NCBI GenBank assembly: GCA_035528995.1
Contig: DATKXO010000350.1
Location: forward strand, 1 to 13,379
Direction: 5' to 3'
DNA length: 13,379 nt
Source of the DNA: DATKXO01 sp035528995
Lineage (GTDB): Bacteria > Planctomycetota > Phycisphaerae > UBA1845
Each line of letters begins with the position of its first letter. The stretch's first letter is position 1. This document shows positions 1 to 6,742 of this stretch, one piece after another. The notes beneath the pieces were generated by a model that saw only the letters and a list, made by a program, of their open reading frames with translations, did no database searches and was not told where the DNA came from. The position numbers were made by a program, and so were the translations under genes.

Positions 1-208
1 GAAGGAGCGCTGCGGCTACCCTTCGCAGAAACCCGAAGCCCTGCTGGAGCGCATCATCCGAGCCGGCTCCGACGAGGGCCACACGGTGGCCGACTTCTTC
101 TGCGGCAGCGGCACGACCCTGGCCGTCGCCAAACGCCTGAAACGGCACTACCTCGGCTGTGACGTCAATCCCGAAGCCGTCCAGAGGACCACAGCACGCC
201 TGGGCTGA
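1..208 (+). CDS. DNA methyltransferase (N4-cytosine/N6-adenine type), C-terminal fragment
   Basis: Only the last 68 codons are inside the window; the gene enters from the left edge (reading frame begins at base 2) and stops at TGA 206-208. The fragment carries YPSQKP, the variant of the YPTQKP block (motif X), followed by ADFFCGSGTT, a variant of the SAM-binding motif I (DPFxGSGTT), then a conserved LGCDVN segment where these enzymes bind the cofactor adenosine. Motif X followed by motif I near the C-terminus is the order of beta-class enzymes of the PF01555 family, which methylate cytosine N4 or adenine N6 in DNA. The Asp-Pro of motif I reads Asp-Phe here. Specificity cannot be inferred because the target-recognition part and catalytic (D/S)PP(Y/W) motif lie outside the window. 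It may belong to a restriction system or be an orphan. Confidence 0.9.
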   Translation, partial: KERCGYPSQKPEALLERIIRAGSDEGHTVADFFCGSGTTLAVAKRLKRHYLGCDVNPEAVQRTTARLG

Positions 209-231
209 CCATCGCGGTCCCGTGCGGTTCG

Positions 232-1062
232 TCAGTTGCGTTGGACCCGGGCCTGGCGGAGTGCTTGGTAGTGGGCGTCGAGGGCTTCCCGCTCCTCGGT
301 CCCCAGGGTGAGCGACATGGCTTCGGCCAGGGCGACCTCGGCCGCGGCGAGTTCGCCCGCCTCGATGAGCGTCCGGCCCAACTCGGCCCGAAACGCAAAG
401 CTCCCCGGGCGCAGCGCGATCGTCCGCGTCAGGACACGGGCCGCACGCAGCCAATCCCGCTGCTGCACGTAGAGTGTGTACAGGTTGCCCAGCATCCGCT
501 CCAGGATTGCGAACGTCGAGACCGGGCGTAGCTGTTCTCGCTCAAAGGGCACGGCCCGGCCGAACATCGCCCGCACGATCTGCCGGCAGTCCTCGGGATT
601 GACCACCACACCGTTGTGGAACGGATCGATCAGGATACGATCATCCGGCGAATCGTAGGAAAGGATGAAGTGTCCCGGCAGGCCCACGCCGTGGATCGGC
701 CAGTCGAGCGTCCGGGCGACGTCGATCCAGATCACCGCCAGGGCGATGGGCAGGCCCCTGCGCTTGTCGATCACGCAGTTCAGATAGCTGCTGTCAGCGC
801 TGTGGTACGACTGCTCATCTCCGCGGAAGTCCTCCTGTTCCACGAGCACGTGTCGCAGCGATTCGACACGTCCGGCCGGTGAAGAGGCGGGGTGGGCGGC
901 CACGCGTCGGGCCAGGTCGTCGAGCTGCCCCAGGTAGAACTCGGGGTCCACCTGGTCGTATTCATCGCGGGCGAACAGCAGCGCCGCGGTCGCCAGGCGA
1001 ACGTCCGCCTCGGGCCGGGACACCAACTCGTCGAAAGGGTGGACCTGGGGATCGGTGCCCAT
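232..1062 (-). CDS. SirB1-like transglutaminase-fold protein with C-terminal TPR-like region
   Basis: A 276-residue protein read from ATG 1062 to TGA 232-234. Residues about 40-185 match the SirB1/Transglut_core2 family: SSYLNCVIDKRRGLPIALAV at 91-110 (family pattern NSYLNxVLxxRxGIPIxLxV), GVGLPGHFIL at 125-134 and LIDPFHNG at 144-151. Residues about 185-270 hold helical TPR-like segments (NLYTLYVQQRDWLRAARVL, then AELGRTLIEAGELAAAEVAL). SirB1-family proteins are widespread, but their biochemical role is poorly defined and protease activity should not be assumed. The open frame continues far upstream, but similarity begins only after this ATG, so the short start was chosen; no clear Shine-Dalgarno precedes it. 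It lies 86 nt downstream of the DNA glycosylase on the same strand and may be co-transcribed with it. Confidence 0.88.
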   Translation of the reverse strand: MGTDPQVHPFDELVSRPEADVRLATAALLFARDEYDQVDPEFYLGQLDDLARRVAAHPASSPAGRVESLRHVLVEQEDFRGDEQSYHSADSSYLNCVIDKRRGLPIALAVIWIDVARTLDWPIHGVGLPGHFILSYDSPDDRILIDPFHNGVVVNPEDCRQIVRAMFGRAVPFEREQLRPVSTFAILERMLGNLYTLYVQQRDWLRAARVLTRTIALRPGSFAFRAELGRTLIEAGELAAAEVALAEAMSLTLGTEEREALDAHYQALRQARVQRN

Positions 1063-1148
1063 GCGGAGCAGTGTACCGCTTTTGTGCGGAAAGCGGACCA
1101 CAGGCGGAAAGACCCTCGCTGCGTGTGCCCCCGAGGCGTAGGGCGGCC

Positions 1149-2147
1149 CTATTCGCCGTCTGCCGTCCAGGAGGTGGGATGGCCGGTCTCGTCCCGGTAG
1201 CGGTTCCACAGCTCCCACCAGTAGACGAGGTAGTCGTGCGGGCAGAAGCGTGCGTAGTGCTTCCGGATGTTGGTGGGGGTGGGTTTGCGCCGTGGGAAGC
1301 GGTCGCGGTAGTGCTTGATCAACTCGGTGTCGATGGCCAGGCGGTCGTAGCGGCCTAGCAGCATGCAGACGCTGGAGGCCGCGTAGTCGCCCACGCCACG
1401 AATCGTACGCAGGAGTTTGTACAGCTCGTCGGTGGGCATCTCCTCGTTCTCGCACCGGCCCAGGTCGAACGAGCCGTCAGCCACCTGCCGGGCCAGGGTG
1501 TGGACCCACTCGCTACGGTAGCCCAGGCCGCAGCCACTCTTGAGTTCGTCAGCTTTGACGCTGGCGAGTTGATCGGGTGTGGGAAACGCTCGACGGGCGG
1601 GTTCGTTGGCGGCCGGCGTGCCGTGGCGCTCGACGAGGCGCCGGACGATCGAGACCGTCTGCCGCCAGGTGATGTTGCAGGTGCACATGGTCTTGACGAT
1701 GTCCTCGAAGAGCGACTCGCTGCGCAGGAGTCGGCCGAAGCGTCTCTCGGCGATCGGACGGAGCTGCGGGTCGGCGGCGCAAAGGTCGTGGAAGGGTGTC
1801 AGATTCTCATCGAGGCGGAGCATCCGGCCGACCGCGTTGTGGATCGCGTCGCGTTGCGCGGGCGACAGAGGCGGAGAGAGTGCGGGTTGCCGATTGGCGG
1901 CTGCGGATTCTGGATTCGCCGCCTCGCGCCGCGACGACTGATTAAACACGTTGATGCTCAGCACGTCGCGCCCGGCGCATCGGGCCGGCCGGAGTCGGAT
2001 GCACAACACCGTGTCTGCCGCATGAACGACTGTGGTCAGCGCAAGCGTCTTGGGTTCCCATTCGTTAGGCGCCAGGGCGAAGAAGCCGTACGAACCGACG
2101 GCCGTGGCGAAGTCGAAATCAGGTGGTGTACGGCGATGCAGGTTCAA
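1149..2147 (-). CDS. HhH-GPD base-excision DNA glycosylase (AlkA/OGG-like)
   Basis: A 332-residue protein predicted to remove damaged bases from DNA. The C-terminal half has the helix-hairpin-helix and Gly/Pro-Asp loop: IRGVGDYAASS begins near residue 249, then LGRYDRLAIDTELIKHY with the expected catalytic Asp near 273. The OGG1/Nth lysine position within GVGxK is Tyr here, so a monofunctional AlkA-like enzyme is more likely than a lyase. The N-terminus (FDFATAVGSYGFFALAPNEW) resembles the AlkA/OGG N-terminal domain and, in my recollection, the plant HhH-GPD proteins beginning FDF.KAV..YGFF.LAPN.W. A low-complexity Ser/Ala/Asn-rich linker near residues 70-95 joins the halves. I chose TTG 2147 because GGAGGGGAG lies just upstream on the minus strand and similarity starts right after it; the longer open frame upstream overlaps a decayed gene. 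Confidence 0.87.
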   Translation of the reverse strand: MNLHRRTPPDFDFATAVGSYGFFALAPNEWEPKTLALTTVVHAADTVLCIRLRPARCAGRDVLSINVFNQSSRREAANPESAAANRQPALSPPLSPAQRDAIHNAVGRMLRLDENLTPFHDLCAADPQLRPIAERRFGRLLRSESLFEDIVKTMCTCNITWRQTVSIVRRLVERHGTPAANEPARRAFPTPDQLASVKADELKSGCGLGYRSEWVHTLARQVADGSFDLGRCENEEMPTDELYKLLRTIRGVGDYAASSVCMLLGRYDRLAIDTELIKHYRDRFPRRKPTPTNIRKHYARFCPHDYLVYWWELWNRYRDETGHPTSWTADGE

Positions 2148-2156
2148 AGAAGCTCC

Positions 2157-2161
2157 CCTCC
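2157..2161 (-). promoter_or_regulatory. Ribosome binding site fixing the TTG start of the DNA glycosylase
   Basis: On the minus strand GGAGG (within GGAGGGGAG) sits 9 nt before TTG 2147-2145. It is the only strong Shine-Dalgarno near the beginning of the conserved protein, and it argues against the much longer frame that opens at 2606. Confidence 0.75.
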
Positions 2162-2290
2162 GATGACTCGCTGGCGCGGTGGTGGAAGGCGGATTGTGGA
2201 CGGCGTGGCGCGGGATGTCCATTGGACGGACGCAGTCGCGGGCGGGAAGACAGAAGGCGGAACCGGGCGGGCCTGGCGTCTGGAGCGACC

Positions 2291-3225
2291 CTACCCTGCG
2301 ATCTGACTTGGAGTACTCCGCGGTTCCGACGCGGTCGATGTGCATTGGAGCGATTCCGGCGGCAGCGATCGGGAGCACTCTGTGACTGGCGTTTTCCTGC
2401 TTGTTGCCCTGCGGTCTGTGTGGCGAGGCCGGGCCGCGCGGATATCGTCGGCCATCGCCAGGATCGCGGGCAGGCGGTGGCTGCACGGGTGTTCGGAGAG
2501 GGTCCGGCGCTGGCCGGCCACGGCGATGTCGGTCCGCTGCTGGTCGTGGGCCAGGTAGTAGCGGATCTTCTCCAGCAGTTTCTGCTCGTGGGCAAAGGTG
2601 TCGCACTCGATGCCCGGGCGCCAGATCTCCTCAATGACCGGCTGGCGGTAACTCAGCATGAAGCCGCCGGCCGCGGTGATCTCGAAGTGCTGTCGGTTGG
2701 GACCATCCGTCCGGCGGGCAGGGCGGAGGCGGGCTCCGTGGGGTAGGGACGATTGAGAGCCGCGGACGGTACGTGGATTGCGTTAGGCACGCCGAAGCGC
2801 TGCGGCTCGGATGCGGCCGTGGCGCTGGACAGGGCCTTGATCCACGAGTGACTGCCCAGGCTCTTCCAGAAGACGGGCCAGGGAATCCGGTCGAATGCCC
2901 AGCCGATGGAGCCGGTCATGTGGGAAACGAGAGGTGCCCCCAGCTCCTCGTGGAGGAGCCGGAGATCAGCCAGCCCGCCGGGTCCTTCGAGGAACTGGAA
3001 GCCGGCGGCGTCAGAATCGAGCAGGACCACCGGCGGCGGTTCGATGGGATCGCTGCAGGTGGTGCGGCCGGCGACCAGCCGTTCCTGTAGCGACAGAGAG
3101 GGACCGGATGGCTCGGGCCCGGCTGGGAACTCGCGGACCCGGCCGAGACCGCCGAGCACCGCACGACAGGCCGAGGCCCAGGGCGAGCGCACAAAAACGC
3201 CGATTGTCGGGCGGGGGTCGTCCAT
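2291..3225 (-). pseudogene. Decayed CgeB-like glycosyltransferase (frameshift plus internal deletion)
   Basis: Two minus-strand frames together look like one glycosyltransferase. The first (ATG 3225, open to 2653) begins RPTIGVFVRSPW and contains VVLLDSDAAGFQFLEG, then a stretch resembling the middle of the family (IPWPVFWKSLGSHSW ... FGVPNAIHVPSAAL). The second frame (open from about 2782 to 2291) has NRQHFEITAAGGFMLSYR, then EEIWRPGIECDTF, EQKLLEKIRYYLAHDQQR and IAVAGQRRTL. This is the characteristic end of Glyco_trans_1_2 (PF13524)/CgeB-like transferases: RxFEIxACGGFLLT, followed by a helix with KIRYYLAHPEER. The two parts are out of frame, and some 50-90 residues normally found between them appear to be missing, so both a deletion and a frame change are inferred. 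The tail after about 2430 shows no similarity. I saw no Shine-Dalgarno before ATG 3225. A sequencing error could explain the frame change but not the missing segment. Confidence 0.6.
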
Positions 3226-3285
3226 GGAAACTGTTATCGGTCATTAGCGACCTGGAGCGACGCATCGGAACCGAAGAAGTGTAAA

Positions 3286-3313
3286 CTGACAATTGGCAAC
3301 CTGGAATGATAAT
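3286..3313 (+). promoter_or_regulatory. Candidate sigma70-type promoter upstream of the prolyl isomerase
   Basis: CTGACA (3286-3291, 5/6 match to the -35 box) is separated by 16 nt from GATAAT (3308-3313, 5/6 match to the -10 box) in a locally AT-richer stretch. Transcription from here would give a leader of about 285 nt before ATG 3605. Found by eye only. Confidence 0.42.
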
Positions 3314-3546
3314 GGCAGAGGCAGCCCCGCAACCGGATGCCGAGTAGACTGGTAGAAAGGTCGGCTGGGCGGACCGGGTCCGTGCTTCCGCGGGCGGGGT
3401 CTGCCGGCAGGCTTGATGTGGTATGCTCCGCGTCCCGGCCGTTGGGACCGCCGTGGAACGGGGGATGCGTCGATCGTCCCAGGAAAAACGAAAGCCTGGG
3501 GCACCAAGGCGCCGAAACGCTACCAAGCCGGCGCGCTCGGCCGCCG

Positions 3547-3604
3547 GATCACCGGTTCGCCAGGACGCTCCTGGTGCCGGGGTGGTGATAACTGGCAGGT
3601 GATC
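3547..3604 (+). promoter_or_regulatory. Leader hairpin and possible RBS-masking element
   Basis: CCAGGA-CGC-TCCTGG (3560-3574) forms a perfect 6-bp hairpin, extendable by G-U and C-G pairs to 3558-3576. The preceding GATCACC (3547-3553) is exactly complementary to GGTGATC (3598-3604), which contains the Shine-Dalgarno and abuts ATG 3605. A second copy of GGTGAT lies at 3584-3589 and could compete for the same partner. Translational control is inferred from these pairings, not shown. Confidence 0.38.
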
Positions 3605-4603
3605 ATGCGCTGCATCGTGGTTTGTTCGCTGTGTGTGTTGGTGTTGGCCCCGGCGGGCTGGGCTCAAGGCCGGAATCCGGGCGCGTTGGTGGCCACACTG
3701 AGCGCTAACAGCCAGTTCGTCCAGACGGGCCGCCCCATCTGGGTCGATTTCACCGTTACGAACACGTCGGACGAACCTGTGGAGTTGATCGTCCCGGGAA
3801 CGGAGCCGGTTCCATCGGACGGTGTGGTCGGCCTGCCCTTGACGCACGTGTTCAGCGGGAAGGGGTTCGCGGGGCTGACCGTACGCGGATCATTGGGCCA
3901 GGCGTGGGACGTCGTGCAGGGGTATCACCCGCCGGCGTCGGCCGAGACCCTCGTCCTTGGGCCGCACGCCAGCATTGGGAAAGAACTCGACGTTACTCGC
4001 TATTACCGCGTGCTGCGGAACCCGGGCCGGTTCATCGTGCGCTGGGAGCCCTACGGTGGCATGCTCTCCTCCAACGAGCTGATCATCGAGGTGGACACGC
4101 TGAAGCAGGCCCTGATCCAGACCGATCACGGCTCGATGACCGTTCGGTTCCTGTATGAAGAGGCGCCGAATCACGTCGCGAACTTCATCGAGCTGACCCG
4201 GCAGGGCTTCTACGACAATCTGACTTTCCACCGGATCCTGCCGGGCTACTGCGTTCAGGGCGGTTGTCCACACGGTGACGGCACGGGGATTCGGCCGGAC
4301 GGCGTCAAGCTGCGGGCGGAACTGTCGGACCGGCCGGTGGAGCGGGGCACGGTCTGCATGGCCCGGCTGGAGGATGACCCGGATTCGGCCAGTTGTCAGT
4401 TCCTGATGGCGAACACGCGGATTCCGCAGTGGGACAGGAAATACACGGTCTTCGGCGAGTTGGCTGACGAAGAGTCGCTGGCCACGCTCGAGAAGCTGAT
4501 CGGCGTTCCGACCAAGACGGACGGGTCTCCGAAGCAGCGGTTGTACATCCGCACGGTCCGTATCACAGACGTGCCGACCGAGGCGGAGAACCGCTGGCGG
4601 TAG
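3605..4603 (+). CDS. Exported cyclophilin-type peptidyl-prolyl cis-trans isomerase with N-terminal beta domain
   Basis: A 332-residue protein that should catalyse cis-trans isomerisation of Xaa-Pro bonds outside the cytoplasm. Residues 1-20 are a signal peptide (hydrophobic IVVCSLCVLVLAPAGWA, likely cleaved after GWA). Residues about 28-160 form an Ig-like beta domain (QTGRPIWVDFTVTNTSDEPV). The cyclophilin domain starts near 168 (ALIQTDHGSMTVRF) with FHRILPG (Arg210 equals the catalytic Arg), VQGGCPHGDGTG, SCQFLMAN (Gln265, Phe266) and KYTVFGEL. The substrate-pocket Phe after QF is Leu. The start has AGGTGAT immediately upstream, which is close to the ATG but matches the 3' part of the anti-Shine-Dalgarno complement; the open frame further upstream encodes no signal or similarity. 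The gene precedes the membrane glycosyltransferase-like gene by 182 nt. Its N-terminal domain could bind client proteins. Confidence 0.92.
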   Translation: MRCIVVCSLCVLVLAPAGWAQGRNPGALVATLSANSQFVQTGRPIWVDFTVTNTSDEPVELIVPGTEPVPSDGVVGLPLTHVFSGKGFAGLTVRGSLGQAWDVVQGYHPPASAETLVLGPHASIGKELDVTRYYRVLRNPGRFIVRWEPYGGMLSSNELIIEVDTLKQALIQTDHGSMTVRFLYEEAPNHVANFIELTRQGFYDNLTFHRILPGYCVQGGCPHGDGTGIRPDGVKLRAELSDRPVERGTVCMARLEDDPDSASCQFLMANTRIPQWDRKYTVFGELADEESLATLEKLIGVPTKTDGSPKQRLYIRTVRITDVPTEAENRWR

Positions 4604-4771
4604 CCGGCTCCCGCTCGCCTTTCGACAGACCATCCCGGATAGAAGCCGCAGGTTTGAGGTCGGGGCCGCTCGCCTGCTGAGCGCCCGTGCGTTGATTGCA
4701 CGCAGCGCAACCCCGAGCCGGCTCTCTGCCGGGTTGCAGGGGCCGATGCCGAATGTCAAACTGCCGCCCAA

Positions 4772-4777
4772 GGGAGG
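4772..4777 (+). promoter_or_regulatory. Ribosome binding site fixing the GTG start at 4786
   Basis: GGGAGG lies 8 nt before GTG 4786-4788, better placed than the signals before the upstream in-frame ATG 4753 or TTG 4696. It therefore decides the start of the TPR membrane protein. Confidence 0.65.
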
Positions 4778-4785
4778 CGGCATTC

Positions 4786-6675
4786 GTGGCGGCCAGGCGG
4801 AGGACCCGAGACAAGAGCACTCGCCAGCCCGCAAGGCCTGCGCTTGTAGCGAAACCGAGCCCAACCGCACGGGCTGCCGTCATCGTATGTCCAATGTTGG
4901 TGCTGGTTGCGGGCTTCGTCGCGTTCTGGCCGGCGCTCGGGGCCGACTTTGTCAACTACGACGACGACAAGCTTTTCGCGGACAACACGTCATACAGGGG
5001 ATTCGATGCCGCCCACCTGCGGTGGATGTTCAGCACGACGTTCATGGGGCATTACCATCCCTTGACGTGGCTGTCGTCGGCGCTGGATTACCGCATCTCC
5101 GGGACCGAGCCGACGAGCTACCATCGCAACAACCTTCTGCTGCATGCGTTGAACGGGCTGGTGCTGTACTTCGTGTCCCTGCGTCTGCTGGCGGCGGCCT
5201 TGAGACTCAAACCGGGAACGCATCCGGTCGCACTACGAGGCGCGGCGGCGGCGGCGGTTTTGTTGTTCGCTGTTCATCCGTTGCGCGTAGAATCGGTGGC
5301 CTGGGCGTCCGAACGGCGCGACGTGTTGAGCGTTCTGCTCCTGCTCCTGGCCCTGGCGGCGTATCTGCGGGCGTTCGGGCCGGGCGAGCCGCGGGTGCGG
5401 TCGTGGCCGTGGTTCGCCGCGTCGTGGGGCCTGCTGATTCTGTCGCTGCTGTCCAAGGCCTGGGGGATGTCGTTCGTGGTGGTGGTGGTCGTCCTGGACG
5501 TGTACCCGCTGCGCCGCCTGCCCGGGAAGGTGACTCAATGGTTGCACCAGGCGTACCGCGGGATCTGGTTGCAGAAGCTGCCGTACCTGGTGCTGGGTCT
5601 GGCGGCCGCGATAGTGGCCGCGTACGCCCAGCGCTCCGCCCTTCAGACCATGAAGAGCCTGGCCGAGTGGGGCCTGGTCGAGCGCCTGGTGCAGTCGTGC
5701 TACGGGCTGGTGTTCTATGCCTGGAAGACGGTCTGGCCGACCCGACTGGCCGCCGTGTACGAGCTGCCATACCAGTTGAATCCGCTGGAAGCGCCCTATG
5801 TGGGGAGCTACCTGGTCGCGGCGTGCGGACTGGTGTTGGTGCTGCTTTTGCACCGGCACCGCCCTTCGGTGCTGGCGGTCACGGTGATCTACGTGGTGAT
5901 CGTGGCCCCGGTGCTGGGGTTCGCCCAGAGCGGCCCGCAGTTCGTCGCCGACAAGTACTCCTACGTCTGCTGCATTGGGTGGGCGTTGCTGGCCGGCGGC
6001 GGGTTGCTGTCGATCTGGCGCCGCGAGAGGAGCACGGTCTGGAAGGTTAGCGGTGGCGTTGTGGCCGGAGCCATAGTGGTCCTGCTGTTCGCCCTGACCT
6101 ACAGGCAGACAGGCGTCTGGCACGACTCGAAGTCGTTGTGGCGCCATTGCCTGGACGCCGGGCGCCCCAGTTCGATCGCCCATCTCAATTACGGGATTCT
6201 TTTGCGTAAGGACGATCGAACCGACGAGGCCATCGAGCATTTTCGTGCGGCGATCGAGCTGCGGCCCGATTCCGGCGATACCTGGTACGCTCTGGGCAAC
6301 GCCCTGAAGGCCAAGCAGCAGTACGCCGAAGCGGAGACGGCCTACCGCGAAGCGATCAAGTCCATGACCCAGAAGTACCGAGCCTACCTGAACCTGGGCA
6401 ACATGTACTATTATAAGTTGGGGCGGTCGGAAGACGCGATCGCCGCCTACCGGGCGGGCATCGAGTACATCGAGGCTTCGCCGAAGATGTTCTCGCCCTA
6501 CCCGTACTTCGCCCTGGGCGTCGTGCTCAAAGCCAGTGGCGACACCGACGGGGCCCGGGAGGCACTCCTGGTGGCGCGCCGGTACAAGGTGACCAGTCGG
6601 CAGGCGGCACAGGAGCTGGCGTCGCTGGACGCCGGTGGTGAGAAGTCGGAAACGAGGGACCGGGCTCCTGAGTGA
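4786..6675 (+). CDS. TMTC-like polytopic membrane glycosyltransferase with TPRs
   Basis: A 629-residue protein with many membrane segments followed by TPRs. The first luminal/periplasmic loop has DFVNYDDDKLF at residues 54-64, an acidic motif where GT-C enzymes carry catalytic acidic residues. Then come HYHPLTWLSSALDY (89-102), HPLRVESVAWASERRDVLS, LLSKAWGMSF and GPQFVADKYSYV. These blocks are typical of bacterial relatives of animal TMTC proteins, which O-mannosylate extracellular proteins. Residues about 462-600 contain three or four TPRs (AHLNYGILLRKDDRTDEAIEHF, TWYALGNALKAKQQYAEAE, AYLNLGNMYYYKLGRSEDA). The likely role is transfer of sugar from a lipid carrier onto exported proteins; donor and acceptor are unknown. 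The start is GTG 4786. The stop lies 67 nt before the chosen start of the sulfatase-like gene, so the two are likely co-transcribed. Confidence 0.9.
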   Translation: MAARRRTRDKSTRQPARPALVAKPSPTARAAVIVCPMLVLVAGFVAFWPALGADFVNYDDDKLFADNTSYRGFDAAHLRWMFSTTFMGHYHPLTWLSSALDYRISGTEPTSYHRNNLLLHALNGLVLYFVSLRLLAAALRLKPGTHPVALRGAAAAAVLLFAVHPLRVESVAWASERRDVLSVLLLLLALAAYLRAFGPGEPRVRSWPWFAASWGLLILSLLSKAWGMSFVVVVVVLDVYPLRRLPGKVTQWLHQAYRGIWLQKLPYLVLGLAAAIVAAYAQRSALQTMKSLAEWGLVERLVQSCYGLVFYAWKTVWPTRLAAVYELPYQLNPLEAPYVGSYLVAACGLVLVLLLHRHRPSVLAVTVIYVVIVAPVLGFAQSGPQFVADKYSYVCCIGWALLAGGGLLSIWRRERSTVWKVSGGVVAGAIVVLLFALTYRQTGVWHDSKSLWRHCLDAGRPSSIAHLNYGILLRKDDRTDEAIEHFRAAIELRPDSGDTWYALGNALKAKQQYAEAETAYREAIKSMTQKYRAYLNLGNMYYYKLGRSEDAIAAYRAGIEYIEASPKMFSPYPYFALGVVLKASGDTDGAREALLVARRYKVTSRQAAQELASLDAGGEKSETRDRAPE

Positions 6676-6742
6676 GGTTCGAGTATTGAGCGTTCACGGT
6701 CGGCAAGGGCGGGAAGAGGTTATCGAGGGAGCCCCTGGAGGG

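Larger units (their letters stand above)
3226..3604. other. Non-coding gap with structured leader, 379 nt
   Basis: Between the decayed glycosyltransferase and the prolyl isomerase there is no convincing gene; open frames here lack similarity and ribosome binding sites. The stretch holds the candidate promoter at 3286-3313 and several short plus-strand hairpins: CCCAGG/CCTGGG (3478-3483/3495-3500), CCGGCG/CGCCGG (around 3528-3547) and the strong one at 3558-3576. I could not match it to a known riboswitch class. Confidence 0.6.

Noticed and set aside
1149..2606. Long version of the DNA glycosylase frame (485 codons)
   Set aside because: The first 153 codons have no family similarity, overlap the glycosyltransferase remnant and lack a ribosome binding site, whereas TTG 2147 has a strong one.
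3320..3604. Known riboswitch (c-di-GMP-I/GEMM, TPP, fluoride) in the prolyl isomerase leader
   Set aside because: Fragments such as AACGAAAGCC looked suggestive, but the required conserved blocks (e.g. GGCAAACC and GACGCAAAGCC for c-di-GMP-I) are absent.
3890..4870. Minus-strand open frame of 326 codons opposite the prolyl isomerase
   Set aside because: No recognisable motifs; it lies antisense to a clear cyclophilin and extends into the next gene.
4692..6050. Plus-strand open frame of 452 codons overlapping the TMTC-like gene
   Set aside because: Gly/Arg/Val-rich out-of-frame product; the neighbouring frame carries the membrane segments, HPLTWLS motif and TPRs.
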